DNA of 64,000 bases from Paraburkholderia sp. D15 (GCF_029910215.1 NZ_CP110395.1:4402001-4466000), one strand, 5' to 3'. Shown: positions 26,937-36,352, counted from the first letter of the stretch. The notes: generated from the sequence alone by a model not told the origin. Translations and numbers: made by a program.

Positions 26937-27575
26937 TTATTGGGCGAAGATCTTCCAGGTCTTCTTCTGGGTGGCGACGTCGGCGACTTCGTACACCGAG
27001 CAATCCAGCCGCACGTCCGTGTCCGACATGTTCATGTCGAGCAGCGAGCAGTGATGTGGCGTCTTCTTCGGATTCTTGCTCGGCTCGAAATGCGAGCAGG
27101 TCAGGCACATGCGATGCGCCGGAATCGTGCCCTGCGCTTCGAGTTGGTGGACGGTCTTCAGCAACGTGCGATAGAACACCGATTGCTCGTCGTCCTTCAA
27201 CGTGCCGACGGCCTTGGCCAGGAAGTCCGGCCATTGCGCGGCGCGCTTCGCGGCGGTACGGCCGCGTGCGGTCAGGCGAACCGCGAGCGCACGACCGTCG
27301 TCGAGGGCGCGGCGCTTTTCGACCAGACCCTTGGTTTCGAGCGTGCTGACGGCATCGCTCGTGGTCGCGGCGGTCAGCGCCGTTTCACGTGCGATCTCGC
27401 CGAGGCGCATCGGGCCCTTGCGCTGCATCAGCAGGACGAGGATTTCACCCTGCGTCGGCGTGAGGCCAGCGCCTTCCGCCCATTCCCAAGCCTGGCTTCG
27501 CATCGCCGTGCTCAATCGCAAGAGGCTGTGGGTCACTCGCCCGGTTGCCTGTTCTCCGTATACGCCTTCGCTCAT
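26937..27575 (-). CDS. MarR-family regulator with cysteine-rich C-terminal extension
   Basis: 212 residues from MSEGVYGEQ. The MarR winged helix spans about residues 35-115 (LTPTQGEILVLLMQRKGPMRLGEIARETALTAATTSDAVSTLETKGLVEKRR). After the dimer helices comes an unusual tail with CLTCSHF, then HHCSL and RLDCSVYE: four Cys plus His that could bind zinc or an iron-sulfur cluster. The frame is open to 27638, but the ATG at 27575 is the better start. It borders the left origin half. Target genes unknown. Confidence 0.87.
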   Translation of the reverse strand: MSEGVYGEQATGRVTHSLLRLSTAMRSQAWEWAEGAGLTPTQGEILVLLMQRKGPMRLGEIARETALTAATTSDAVSTLETKGLVEKRRALDDGRALAVRLTARGRTAAKRAAQWPDFLAKAVGTLKDDEQSVFYRTLLKTVHQLEAQGTIPAHRMCLTCSHFEPSKNPKKTPHHCSLLDMNMSDTDVRLDCSVYEVADVATQKKTWKIFAQ

Positions 27576-28053
27576 AATCTTCGATTCGTGTATTGACAGC
27601 CCGGGTTCAGTTCCGGCGACCTGTTCGCCGACCCGCACCCAAAGCCTGTATGGGGTAGCCTCGCCCGGTTGCGGACAAGACGGTTTCTACTATCTCAAAA
27701 ACTTGCCGCCTTGCGAGCCAAGGCAGCGAAAACGACATTCTATGCGAGAGCGGCGAATCGTACAGCTAACTTATCCAACGCAAGCTGTGGATAACAACGG
27801 GAAAACTAGCGGAACGCGTGTGCATCGATTCTTGATAAACGACTGCGCGGCCTGATTCGCTCGCCGGGTTATCCCCGTTTACCGCCGTCGACGCGCCTTC
27901 GTTCTGCCCACTTATCGTTTACGCAGCGCGTTGACTTTGAAGGGAATTATTCAGTTGTCCACAGGCCTCGCCAAGGCTTGTTAACTATTACTACGTTTGT
28001 ATACGTTAACGTTATAAAAACTTGAAGCGCTTCGAGCTGGAAAAAATAAATTA
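27576..28053. other. oriC: Predicted left half of a bipartite replication origin (oriC)
   Basis: Non-coding. Perfect DnaA box TTATCCACA on the minus strand at 27786-27794, a near-perfect TTGTCCACA at 27955-27963, and weaker forms at 27771 and 27869. On the minus strand an AT-rich stretch (28015-27994, with GTTAAC and GTATAC) leads into TAGTAATAG (27993-27985), TTAACAAG, a GC-rich 13-mer, then the box at 27963. This order fits AT-rich unwinding region, DnaA-trio, GC cluster, DnaA box. The same arrangement recurs inverted at 31158-31394. Confidence 0.68.
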
Positions 28054-28055
28054 TG

Positions 28056-28078
28056 AAAAAACCCGCGCGAGGCGGGTT
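28056..28078 (-). terminator. Intrinsic terminator of the YbdK-like gene
   Basis: Arms AACCCGC and GCGGGTT around a 5-base loop, followed on the minus strand by a T-run (28060-28056). It lies 55 bases past the stop at 28134 and would keep transcription out of the left origin half. Confidence 0.8.
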
Positions 28079-28133
28079 CAGACGGGTTGAAGCGGTTTTT
28101 CTTACGGTTTGGCGTAAGCGCTCGCGGAACGGC

Positions 28134-29249
28134 TTAAGCGCGCCATTGCAAAGTTTGCTGCCGCACGGCTTCGTGCAAGGATTTTTCCTTCTCGAACACG
28201 CCACGCAACCAGGTCGCGTCGTTCACCTGCCCGCGCGCGATCGCGCCGATTTCCGCCAGCGCATTGCCCGAGCCCAGCGCCTCGGCATGCGGCTCGATCA
28301 GATCGAGCGTCTCGAGAATATCTTCGGAAATCGTCTTGCGTTCGCCCGTCTGCGGATTGATGCACGTGCCGGCCAGACCGAAGCGGCACGCCTCGAAACG
28401 GTTGAAGGTGTAGACGAGATAGTCGTCTTCCTGCGGCGTGATCGGCTTGTCGAGCAGCAGATGGCGCGCCAGCGTCTGGATGTAGCAGGCGATCGCCGCG
28501 GCGCGATCCACCGACAGCGGCGTGTCCATCACGCGCACTTCGATCGTGCCGAAACCCGGCTTCGGGCGGATGTCCCAGTAGAAATCCTTCATGCTGTTGA
28601 CCACGCCGGTGTGGACCATCTTCGAGAAATATTCCTCGAAGCTGTCCCAGGTCAGCACGAACGGCGCGCGGCCCGACAGCGGAAAAGCGAACACGGAATT
28701 CAGGCGTGCCGAATGAAATCCGGTATCCACGCCTTGCACGAACGGCGACGAAGCGGACAGCGCGATGAAGTGCGGAATGAAGCGCGACATGGAATGCAGC
28801 AGATACAGCGCGCTGTTCGGATCGGGGCAACCGATGTGCACGTGCTGGCCGAACACCGTGAACTGCTTCGCCAGATAACCGTACAACTCGGAAAGGTACT
28901 GAAAGCGCGGCGTATCGACGATCTGCCGCTCGCTCCACTGCTGGAACGCGTGCGTGCCGCCGCCGCACAGACCGACGTTCAGATGATCCGCCGCGCCGAC
29001 CAGCGTGTCGCGAATCTTGCGCAGATCGGTGACAGCCTGCTCGTGCGTCGTGCAGATGCCGGTCGACAGCTCGATCATGCTTTCGGTGATTTCCGGCGTG
29101 ATGTTGCCGGGAATGGTTTCGTCCTTGATGAGGCGAAGCAGATCCGAACCGGCTTTGGTCAGATCATAGTCGTGCGTATTGACGATCTGCATCTCGAGTT
29201 CGACGCCGAAAGTGAACGGCTTCGAATCGATGAAGGGTTCGAGTGACAT
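28134..29249 (-). CDS. YbdK-type carboxylate-amine ligase (glutamate-cysteine ligase family 2)
   Basis: 371 residues with [19 protein letters not shown] at residues 13-31 (metal-binding Glu pair of the GCS2 fold), [34 protein letters not shown] and [13 protein letters not shown]. The family has weak glutamate-cysteine ligase activity; the true role is not settled. The real gshA lies at 55 kb, so this is not the main glutathione enzyme. Preceded by AGGGGAC. It lies between the two predicted origin halves, together with the antiporter gene. Confidence 0.88.
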   Translation of the reverse strand: MSLEPFIDSKPFTFGVELEMQIVNTHDYDLTKAGSDLLRLIKDETIPGNITPEITESMIELSTGICTTHEQAVTDLRKIRDTLVGAADHLNVGLCGGGTHAFQQWSERQIVDTPRFQYLSELYGYLAKQFTVFGQHVHIGCPDPNSALYLLHSMSRFIPHFIALSASSPFVQGVDTGFHSARLNSVFAFPLSGRAPFVLTWDSFEEYFSKMVHTGVVNSMKDFYWDIRPKPGFGTIEVRVMDTPLSVDRAAAIACYIQTLARHLLLDKPITPQEDDYLVYTFNRFEACRFGLAGTCINPQTGERKTISEDILETLDLIEPHAEALGSGNALAEIGAIARGQVNDATWLRGVFEKEKSLHEAVRQQTLQWRA

Positions 29250-29268
29250 AGCGTCCCCTGAGTCAGGT

Positions 29269-29304
29269 CGGCCGCACGGTTGTCATCCGTGCGGCCGTTT
29301 TTTT
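29269..29304 (+). terminator. Plus-strand intrinsic terminator without a matching gene
   Basis: 11-bp perfect stem (29269-29279 with 29287-29297), 7-base loop, then seven T residues on the plus strand. Both neighbouring genes run on the minus strand, for which there is no T-run. It would stop rightward transcription coming from the left origin half through ybdK. Confidence 0.7.
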
Positions 29305-29362
29305 GAATCGAATCAATCGAAAACTGCGAACCAGCACTGCGTGCGCCGACGGCGCCGCGCGC

Positions 29363-30568
29363 CTATTCCTCGCGCCGCTCGGCCACCATCGCGAGGCTGC
29401 GATACACGAGCCACGGCCCGAGAATCTGCAGCACGAAAATCGAGCACATCACGATGGCGCGCAGTTGCGGGTCGAAATTCGGATAAAGGTTGTAGGTGTC
29501 GTCGACCAGTAGATAAGCGAGCGCCGACATGGGCGACAGCGATAACCCGAGCGCCATGCCCTGCTTCCAGTTCAAACCGCTCGGTTTCGCGAATGCCATC
29601 ACACCGACGAGTTTCGCAACGAGACGAGCAACGATCAGGCCCAGCGCCGCGACGCCGCCGAGCGCAATGTCCTTCCATTCGAACGACGTCAGCGTCAGCA
29701 CGAACAGAATCACGGTCAACAGCCAGCCTGCCGTGCCGAAATGCTCCGGCCACAACTGCGGACGCGCTTCATGATTCTTCACGATGATGCCGGCCGCGAG
29801 CAGCGCCAGGATCGTCGAGAGTTTGAACAGATGCGCGACCGCGATGGCCAGCACCACGAGGCCGAACAGCGCGACGAAGGAGTGCTCGTCCTGCATGTTC
29901 AGGCGTCGATAGAAAAACGTGCAGGTCCGCGCCAGCAGATAGGCCAGCACGAGCGAGCCGACCAGCAGATAGAGCGGTTGCAGAATGGTCGCGAAAACGT
30001 TGCCATACGCTTCCTGGTGCAGCCAGCTCGACACGAGCTTTTCGATCACCACGGCGTACATGCTGTTCAGCGCGGTCAAGGTCAGCAGACGTTGCGTGAC
30101 CTGGCCTTCCGCGCGCAATTCCGTCTTGAGCTGGATCACCATGGCCGGCGACGTCGCCATGGCGATCGCGGCAAGCACGGTAGCGACCAGCAACGGGACG
30201 TTGAGAAACAGCAGCACCGGCAACACCAGTGCGAAAGTCAACGTGGCTTCCGCCACGCTCGACAGAATCAGCCAGGGATTGCGGCGAATCCAGCGCAAAT
30301 CGAGCCGGCTGCCGAGTTCGAACAACAGCAAACCGAGCGCGACATCGAGCAGCGGCCGCGCGGCGCTCGCGGAATCCGCGTCGATCACGCCCGAACCGGC
30401 CGCGCCGGCGATCAGACCGATGACGGCATAGCCGGAAATGCGTGGCAAACGCCACGCGCGATAGCACAACTCACCGCATAGGCCGGCGGCAAGCAAAGCG
30501 AGACCAGCCCAAAAAATGGCGTCGGGTGCGAGCGGCCAGGCTGGAAAAAATGAAAACGCCGACTTCAT
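29363..30568 (-). CDS. Cation:proton antiporter of the CPA2 (KefB-like) type
   Basis: Inner-membrane protein of 401 residues, mostly hydrophobic segments. LGLLLFELGSRLDLRWIRRNPW, AIAMATSPAMVIQLKTELRAEGQVTQRLLTLTALNSMYAVV and LALLAAGIIVKNHE correspond to the exchanger domain. There is no C-terminal RCK/TrkA_N domain, so it is the short form. The ATG at 30568 is preferred to 30628 because AGGAGA precedes it and the membrane domain starts soon after. Ion specificity cannot be judged. It sits between the predicted origin halves. Confidence 0.85.
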   Translation of the reverse strand: MKSAFSFFPAWPLAPDAIFWAGLALLAAGLCGELCYRAWRLPRISGYAVIGLIAGAAGSGVIDADSASAARPLLDVALGLLLFELGSRLDLRWIRRNPWLILSSVAEATLTFALVLPVLLFLNVPLLVATVLAAIAMATSPAMVIQLKTELRAEGQVTQRLLTLTALNSMYAVVIEKLVSSWLHQEAYGNVFATILQPLYLLVGSLVLAYLLARTCTFFYRRLNMQDEHSFVALFGLVVLAIAVAHLFKLSTILALLAAGIIVKNHEARPQLWPEHFGTAGWLLTVILFVLTLTSFEWKDIALGGVAALGLIVARLVAKLVGVMAFAKPSGLNWKQGMALGLSLSPMSALAYLLVDDTYNLYPNFDPQLRAIVMCSIFVLQILGPWLVYRSLAMVAERREE

Positions 30569-31071
30569 CGTGATGGGTTCTCCTTGGCAGCAACGGCAGG
30601 CGACACGAACCGGCGCAAACGCCGGCAAGCGGGCGGGCGCATGAAGCGCTCACTGTCGCAATCGCTTCGCGTGACCCGCGTTGCGAGTTTTCAACGATCG
30701 AATGATCTGAATGCGCCGCAGCCGCAGGGAGTCCGGCGCATTCCGGGTGCGGCCGTCGTATACGGCGGCATGGCACGGTGAAAGAACGCCGGCGACTTTG
30801 AATCAGATTCTGATTGACCGGCTCCGTTCCGTTGCAGCGTGTGCCGCTAGAGGCGCGGCACGACGCGGAAAAGAACGGCGATTGTGCCATAGCTTTTTGA
30901 GACTCAAGCGAAAAGGCGCGAACTTGCAGGCAAAACGGTAAAAACGTACGTCATCTTCGCGAGGGGTGGAAAAAGCGACCGTTTTGGGTGAGGGATGGGC
31001 GGTGCGGGACGATGAAGTTTGCCGTTCGAGGATGTGTTTTTCGAGTCAGTGAACGGGGATCGAGGGCGGTC
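30569..31071. other. Non-coding flank between antiporter gene and right origin half
   Basis: About 500 bases holding the antiporter promoter region. Short plus-strand frames are present but none resembles a protein. No terminator, DnaA box or repeat was recognised in this part. Confidence 0.4.
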
Positions 31072-31454
31072 GTTAACGCGGGGTTAACACGGTTTTCTCA
31101 TGACGAGGCCCGTCCAGCTCGCCGCTGCTTTGCTGTTTACTGGTTTACCGTATGTATACGTAGTAACAGTTAACAAGGTGCCTCGGTTTCTGTGGATAAC
31201 TCGGGTTTACCGAAATGAATCATCGGCTTGCCGACGGCATAACCCGATGTACAGGATGTGCGGCAGCGGCGGGTATACGAGGGCAACTTTTGGCAATTTT
31301 CCGCGGCGGGCAAGTTACCCCGTTTACGTCCACAACGGCTCCACATGAGTTGCAGCGGTTAACTGCGTGGTTATCCACAAGATTCGGTGGATAACCTGGA
31401 TGGCTGGTTAACCGGGGTTAACTGTGGTTAACCGCTGACGAGACGTCGCGTCGG
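31072..31454. other. oriC: Predicted right half of a bipartite replication origin (oriC)
   Basis: Non-coding. Perfect DnaA boxes at 31191-31199 (minus strand) and 31371-31379 (plus), and TTATCCACC at 31394-31386 (minus). GTATACG-TAGTAACAG-TTAACAAG, a 13-mer and TGTGGATAA (31154-31199) repeat the left half with the same spacing in inverse orientation. The paired boxes at 31371-31394 (7-base spacer) also recur at 27794-27771. GTTAAC occurs at least seven times; three copies at 31407, 31417 and 31427 are exactly 10 bases apart. The HU gene is 2.4 kb away. Confidence 0.7.
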
Positions 31455-33437
31455 TTAACTCGCCGTCGCCGCCGTGCCCTGACGTAACGCTCTCAATAGA
31501 AAGCGCGCCGGATCGATATCCTCGGCCAGATCCCGCTCGAGCGGCCATGGTTCGCCCTCGATCTGCGATGCGATCAGTTCCGCGCCGAGTGCCGCCCATA
31601 CCAGACCGCGAGAGCCATAAGCGAACGCGCCATACAGGCCGTCCACGCGTGGCAGGTCGAGCGGCCATGCGCCACGCAGACGCTGGGCATCGCGGACCGA
31701 CAGGGTTTCGTCCGCGAGTTGGCCGATCATCGGCATGCGGTCGCTGGTGACGCAGCGGAACGCGACGCGTCCGTCGAGCGTCGCGGCCATCGACTGTGTT
31801 TGCGATGCGATGCTCGCAAAGGCCGGCAGCATCTGCGCAATGCGTTCGAGGTTTTCCAGGTGACCGGCCGTGCGCAGCGAGGTGTCGGGATCGTCGAGTT
31901 CGTACGTGGCGCCCGTCAGCGTGACACCGTTCGCGAGCGGCACGGCGTAGCCGTCGCCGATAACCGGCAGTGCCAGGCGCGGCGCCTGTCCTACAGGCAA
32001 CAAGCTGAGTTGGCCGCGAATGCTGCGCGTGGGCGCGTGCCGCAAACCGGCGATCCGCGCCGCATCGTGCGCATTGGCGACGATCACCACCGGCGCGCGT
32101 GCAACCAATTGACCCGACGTATCGAATACCGACCACTGCTCGCCCATTCTTTCAAGACGCCCGACATCCACGCCAAAGCGACGTTCGAGCAAGCCGCCCG
32201 CCGCCGCGCACTGAGCCGCGCATAGCGACGCCGGGTCGATCCATCCGCCGTGCGGGAAAAACCAGCCGCCGCGCGCGAGCGCCGTGCCGGCGAGCTCCTG
32301 CGCGCGTTGCGCCGACACCGGCGTCACGTAGTCGGACGGATAACCGAATGCGGCGATCGCGTCGCCGATCGAGCGGGCTTCCTCTTCGTCGGACGCGATT
32401 TGCAGAAGCCCCGGCGCGCCGCGCGACGGCCGATACCCCGAGCGTTCGAGCGCGGCCCAGCGATTGAGCGCGTATAAAAAGCCCGCGCGCGTCACGCGCG
32501 ACGCGACGCTGTCGTCGCGAGAAATCATGGGATGAAACACGCCGGCCGGATTGCCCGACGCCTCCTGCGCGAGCGTCGCGTGACGTTCCAGCGACGTCAC
32601 GCGCCAGCCGCGCGCGGTCAGCCGCTCGATCGACGCGCAACCTGCAAGCCCCGCGCCGATCACGACGGCGTGACGTTCGTCCACCGCGAGCGGCGCGGGC
32701 GGCTCGTGACGCCGCACGCGCCAGCGTGGCGCGAAGTGGCCGACGAGCATCGCGCGTTTCCAGCCGAAGCCGTCCACCTTGCGGTACTCGAAGCCGCATT
32801 GCGTCAGCGCCCGTTTGATGTCGCCCGCGCTGCTGTAGGTGGCGACCGTCGCGCCTTCGCCCGCCAGGCGAGCCAGCGATTTGAAGACGAGCGGGCTCCA
32901 CAGTTGCGGATTTCTGGCCGGCGAGAAACCGTCCAGATAGAACGCGTCGGCGCGTAGCCGCAAGGTCGGCAGCGTATCGAGCGCGTCGCCGAATACCAGG
33001 GTGAGCACGACGCGGCCATCGTCGAATTCGAGCCGGTGCGTGCCGGGCACGAGCATCGGCCACGCGTCGGCGAGCGTATCGGCGAGCGCGGCAATGGTCG
33101 GATCGGAAATCGTCTTCGCGTAGACGCTGCGCAGATCTTCCTTCACGAACGGATGCAGTTCCGTCGACACGAAATGCAACCGCTCGCAACGCGCCGGATC
33201 GGCGCGCCACGCAGCCCAGGTCACCAGAAAGTTGATGCCCATGCCGAAACCGGTTTCGAGCACGGTGAAGATGCGGCGGTTTTGCCAGCGCTGCGGGAGC
33301 GCGTTACCGCGCAGAAAAACGTATTCGGCCTGTTCGAGACCGCCGACGGCGCTGTGATAGATGTCGTCGTAAAGCGGCGAAAAAGGTGTGCCGTTGTCGC
33401 GATAAGCGAGGACGGCGGGGATCAGCGGATCGGTCAT
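31455..33437 (-). CDS. mnmC: Bifunctional tRNA wobble-uridine modification protein MnmC
   Basis: 660 residues with two domains. The N-terminal part (to about 240) is the SAM-dependent methyltransferase (LETGFGMGINFLVTW; FYLDGFSPARNPQLWS). The C-terminal part is an FAD oxidoreductase (VIGAGLAGCASIERLTARGW near 260; GAYGSRGL-type end motif AFAYGSRGL). It turns cmnm5(s2)U34 into mnm5(s2)U34, the steps after MnmEG. The full-length fusion is intact. Its stop codon lies inside the last GTTAAC motif next to the predicted origin. Confidence 0.95.
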   Translation of the reverse strand: MTDPLIPAVLAYRDNGTPFSPLYDDIYHSAVGGLEQAEYVFLRGNALPQRWQNRRIFTVLETGFGMGINFLVTWAAWRADPARCERLHFVSTELHPFVKEDLRSVYAKTISDPTIAALADTLADAWPMLVPGTHRLEFDDGRVVLTLVFGDALDTLPTLRLRADAFYLDGFSPARNPQLWSPLVFKSLARLAGEGATVATYSSAGDIKRALTQCGFEYRKVDGFGWKRAMLVGHFAPRWRVRRHEPPAPLAVDERHAVVIGAGLAGCASIERLTARGWRVTSLERHATLAQEASGNPAGVFHPMISRDDSVASRVTRAGFLYALNRWAALERSGYRPSRGAPGLLQIASDEEEARSIGDAIAAFGYPSDYVTPVSAQRAQELAGTALARGGWFFPHGGWIDPASLCAAQCAAAGGLLERRFGVDVGRLERMGEQWSVFDTSGQLVARAPVVIVANAHDAARIAGLRHAPTRSIRGQLSLLPVGQAPRLALPVIGDGYAVPLANGVTLTGATYELDDPDTSLRTAGHLENLERIAQMLPAFASIASQTQSMAATLDGRVAFRCVTSDRMPMIGQLADETLSVRDAQRLRGAWPLDLPRVDGLYGAFAYGSRGLVWAALGAELIASQIEGEPWPLERDLAEDIDPARFLLRALRQGTAATAS

Positions 33438-33851
33438 GCGCGACGGATTTTGACGCTCGCGGGAGCGAGTAGAACGTTACCGCCCGCGCGAGCAGCTCGC
33501 CGGACGGCGAAATAGACGCGCCGAACGTTGGCAAAAACCAACGCCAAGCCCCGTCCATACTGGGTTTCAGCCATCGGTCAGGGATCGCCGAGGAGAAAAA
33601 TTGCGATTTCCTTGCGATATCGGCCCCGGAACCGTGGAAATCTTCGAAACCCTTGTCCTGATTGGGTTTGCGCTGCGCTATCATAGCAAGCGCCGCGAAG
33701 GGAGCGGCGGCACGGCCGCCTGGCGTCATCGCCCGGTGCTCAGGTCCGGAGGGGATCCGGAGCCGCAGCTGCTCGACGGCGCGGCGCGCGCACGTATAGA
33801 ATCGGCGCGTTCGCGCTGTTCGTGTCAACCTAAACTCAGAAAGGAACCTTA
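33438..33851. other. Intergenic region upstream of HU gene
   Basis: 414 bases between divergently transcribed mnmC and hup. A possible -10 element TATAGAAT lies near 33795-33802, about 50 bases before the HU start, but the -35 is weak. No DnaA boxes or stable terminator recognised. Confidence 0.4.
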
Positions 33852-34130
33852 ATGAACAAACAGGAACTGATCGACGCCGTCGCTGGACAGACGGGCGCCA
33901 GCAAGGCTCAAACCGGTGAAACGCTGGACACGTTGCTTGAAGTGATCAAGAAGTCTGTGTCGAAGGGTGACGCGGTCCAGCTGATCGGCTTCGGCAGCTT
34001 CGGTTCGGGCAAGCGCGCAGCACGTACGGGTCGTAACCCCAAGACCGGCGAAACTATCAAGATCCCGGCCGCCAAGACCGTCAAGTTCACGGCTGGTAAG
34101 GCGTTCAAGGACGCCGTCAACAAGCGCTAA
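33852..34130 (+). CDS. hup: DNA-binding protein HU
   Basis: 92 residues, [44 protein letters not shown]. The DNA-binding arm signature [45 protein letters not shown] is complete, and the length is typical. AAGGAACC precedes the ATG. HU bends and compacts DNA and assists DnaA-dependent origin opening. Its position beside the predicted origin is suggestive. A T-tailed terminator follows at once, so it is a one-gene transcript. Confidence 0.96.
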   Translation: MNKQELIDAVAGQTGASKAQTGETLDTLLEVIKKSVSKGDAVQLIGFGSFGSGKRAARTGRNPKTGETIKIPAAKTVKFTAGKAFKDAVNKR

Positions 34131-34154
34131 GCAGATTACTGCCCAGCAGTTGAC

Positions 34155-34178
34155 ACCCGCCGACGGCGGGTTTTTTTT
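34155..34178 (+). terminator. Intrinsic terminator of the HU gene
   Basis: Arms ACCCGCC (34155-34161) and GGCGGGT (34165-34171) with a 3-base loop, then a run of eight T residues. Confidence 0.9.
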
Positions 34179-34264
34179 CGTCCAATGGTTTTGCGATGCA
34201 GCGTGGCGCGCGGGTCGAGCGACGATGGGCGTCGTGCTTGAACCCGCGGGTGGCGTTAAGTCGC

Positions 34265-35653
34265 TCAGTCGTGACGGTGCACGATCTGGCCATGGCCATG
34301 GCCGTCATGGCTGTCGTGACCGCAATGATCGCAGTCGCCGTCGTGATCGTGATCGTGGTCGTGATCGTGTCCATGGCTATGACCGTGATGTTCGTGGTCA
34401 TGCTCGTCTTCATCGAAGTCCCACGCCGGGAACGGGTCGGCGAACTGTTGCCAGCCTTGCGGTCCCAACGCGTATTCCTCGTCGGTCAACAGGCAGGCGT
34501 CGAACTTCGCGCTCCACACCGCCGGATCGATACCGACGCCGATCATCACCAGCTCCTGACGACGATCGCCGATGCTCAGATCGTCCGCATCGCCGTACCA
34601 GTCGGCGGCGATTTCGGCGGCCAGTTCGTCGTCGCCGTCCGGCCATTCGCTGCGGTCCTGGGCGGCCCACCACATGCCCGCCGGACCATGCCGGCAAGCG
34701 CCGCCCGCCTGAGACAGCGAACCGGCGATGTCATTGCGCGTCGCCAGCCAGAAGAAGCCCTTGCTGCGCAACACGCCCTGCCATTCCTGATGCAGCAGCG
34801 CCCACAGGCGTTCCGGATGAAACGGCCTGCGCGCCCGGTAAATGAAATTGCCGATACCGAACTCGTCCGCCTCACCGTGATGCGCGTGACCGTGCTCATG
34901 CTCATGGTCGTGTTCATGATTCAGCGACGCGAGCCAGCCCGGCGCGCTCGACGCTTCGTCGAAATCGAAACGGCCCGTGTTCAGCACCTCGGCGATCGGC
35001 ACCGCGCCGAAGCGGCTGACCACCTGCTTCGCGCGCGGGTTGATGCGCGCGAGGATGCGTTGCAGACGCGTGAGGTCGTCGGCGCTGACGAGGTCGGCTT
35101 TGTTGACCACCAGCACGTCGCAGAACTCGATCTGCTCGATCAGCAATTCGACCAGCGTGCGATCGTCTTCCTCGGTCGCGGCGATTCCGCGCGCGGCGAG
35201 CGCGTCGGCGGAACCGTAGTCTCGCAGGAAGTTGAACGCGTCGACCACGGTCACCATCGTGTCGAGTCGCGCGACGTCGGATAGCGACGCGCCGTCGTCA
35301 TCGACGAAGGTGAAGGTTTCGGCGATCGGCATCGGCTCGGCGACGCCGGTCGATTCGATCAGGATCGCGTCGAAGCGTCGTTCGCCCGCCAGGCGCTTGA
35401 TCTCGACCAGCAGGTCGTCGCGCAGCGTGCAGCAGATGCAGCCGTTCGACAATTCGACCAGTTGTTCCTCGACATGCGAGAGCGCGGCGGCGTCGCGCAC
35501 GAGGGTGGCGTCGATATTGACGGCGGCCAGATCATTGACGATCACCGCGACGCGCAAGCCGGCGCGATTCGCGAGGATGTGATTCAGGAGCGTGGTCTTG
35601 CCGGCACCCAGAAAACCGGAGAGCACGGTGACGGGCAATAGCGGCTGGTTCAT
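34265..35653 (-). CDS. CobW/COG0523-family GTPase (putative zinc metallochaperone) with His-rich tail
   Basis: 462 residues from [27 protein letters not shown] (Walker A GFLGAGKT). The metal-site motif [11 protein letters not shown] is the CxCC of COG0523 zinc chaperones, and VVNKADLV gives the guanine specificity. Two histidine-rich stretches follow: an internal one ([15 protein letters not shown]) and a C-terminal one of about 40 residues rich in HD and HG pairs. A frame runs further upstream, but the ATG at 35653 begins the conserved domain. It probably delivers zinc under limitation; no zinc-uptake repressor box was recognised upstream. Confidence 0.9.
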   Translation of the reverse strand: MNQPLLPVTVLSGFLGAGKTTLLNHILANRAGLRVAVIVNDLAAVNIDATLVRDAAALSHVEEQLVELSNGCICCTLRDDLLVEIKRLAGERRFDAILIESTGVAEPMPIAETFTFVDDDGASLSDVARLDTMVTVVDAFNFLRDYGSADALAARGIAATEEDDRTLVELLIEQIEFCDVLVVNKADLVSADDLTRLQRILARINPRAKQVVSRFGAVPIAEVLNTGRFDFDEASSAPGWLASLNHEHDHEHEHGHAHHGEADEFGIGNFIYRARRPFHPERLWALLHQEWQGVLRSKGFFWLATRNDIAGSLSQAGGACRHGPAGMWWAAQDRSEWPDGDDELAAEIAADWYGDADDLSIGDRRQELVMIGVGIDPAVWSAKFDACLLTDEEYALGPQGWQQFADPFPAWDFDEDEHDHEHHGHSHGHDHDHDHDHDGDCDHCGHDSHDGHGHGQIVHRHD

Positions 35654-35905
35654 CGCGGTACGGGAAACAAAGAGAGTGGAAGGCGTGCCGGGCGTGGGGT
35701 CGCATGACCGCGCGACCGCGTGGGCAGTCGCTTCGCGCCGGGCTGCACGAAGCCGCATTGTGCATCAAAACGGAAAACGGCCGGGCGGCGGGGTCGAGGC
35801 GCGAGCGCTTCGAGCCGATTGGTCCGCGAGCGAATCAACGTGACTCGACGTGACTCCACGCGAATCGGTATGAGGAAAAACCCATGGAGAATTCTGGAAC
35901 CGCGC

Positions 35906-36352
35906 TCAGCGTGCCGCCGGCATCAGATTCCATTTGCGCAGGATCGCGGCAATCTGCATCGCATATTTGTCGCGCAGCGCCGGCGTTTCGGAGTGGTACG
36001 CGCCAACCGCCTGCCACGTGTTGCCGTATTTGTTCATCTGCCGCCGCAGATGCCACGCCGCTATATAGACGTTCTTGCACGGCTCCATCAGCGTGCCTTG
36101 CGAGATCCCGTACTGCGCCAATACCGGCAGATGAATCGAATTGATCTGCATCACGCCGTAATCGGTCGAACCATTGGCGTTCTTATGCTGGGCATCCGGG
36201 CGATTATGTGACTCTTGCCACGCGATTGCGCGCAAAATCAACGGGTTGACCTTCTGATACTTCGCGGCTTCGTCGAAACAGTCCGCGCGCGCCTGCCCTG
36301 CTGCAATCAGCACGGCGAGTCCCGCGACGACGGTGACGAAGGTTCGATTCAT
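35906..36352 (-). CDS. Secreted lytic transglycosylase (SLT domain)
   Basis: 148 residues with signal peptide MNRTFVTVVAGLAVLIAAG ending at ARA, then DCFDEAAKYQKVNPLILRAIAWQESHNRP (catalytic Glu in WQESH), STDYGVMQINSIH and GAYHSETP. This small one-domain form (IagB/VirB1-like) cuts peptidoglycan locally, usually to let a secretion machine or pilus pass. It is the last gene before the type II secretion locus, on the opposite strand, so a role in assembling that system is plausible. Confidence 0.9.
   Translation of the reverse strand: MNRTFVTVVAGLAVLIAAGQARADCFDEAAKYQKVNPLILRAIAWQESHNRPDAQHKNANGSTDYGVMQINSIHLPVLAQYGISQGTLMEPCKNVYIAAWHLRRQMNKYGNTWQAVGAYHSETPALRDKYAMQIAAILRKWNLMPAAR

Noticed and set aside
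27381..27396. Half parS-like sequence GTTTCACGTGCGA in the MarR gene
   Set aside because: The right arm is not palindromic; a chance match around CACGTG in GC-rich coding DNA.
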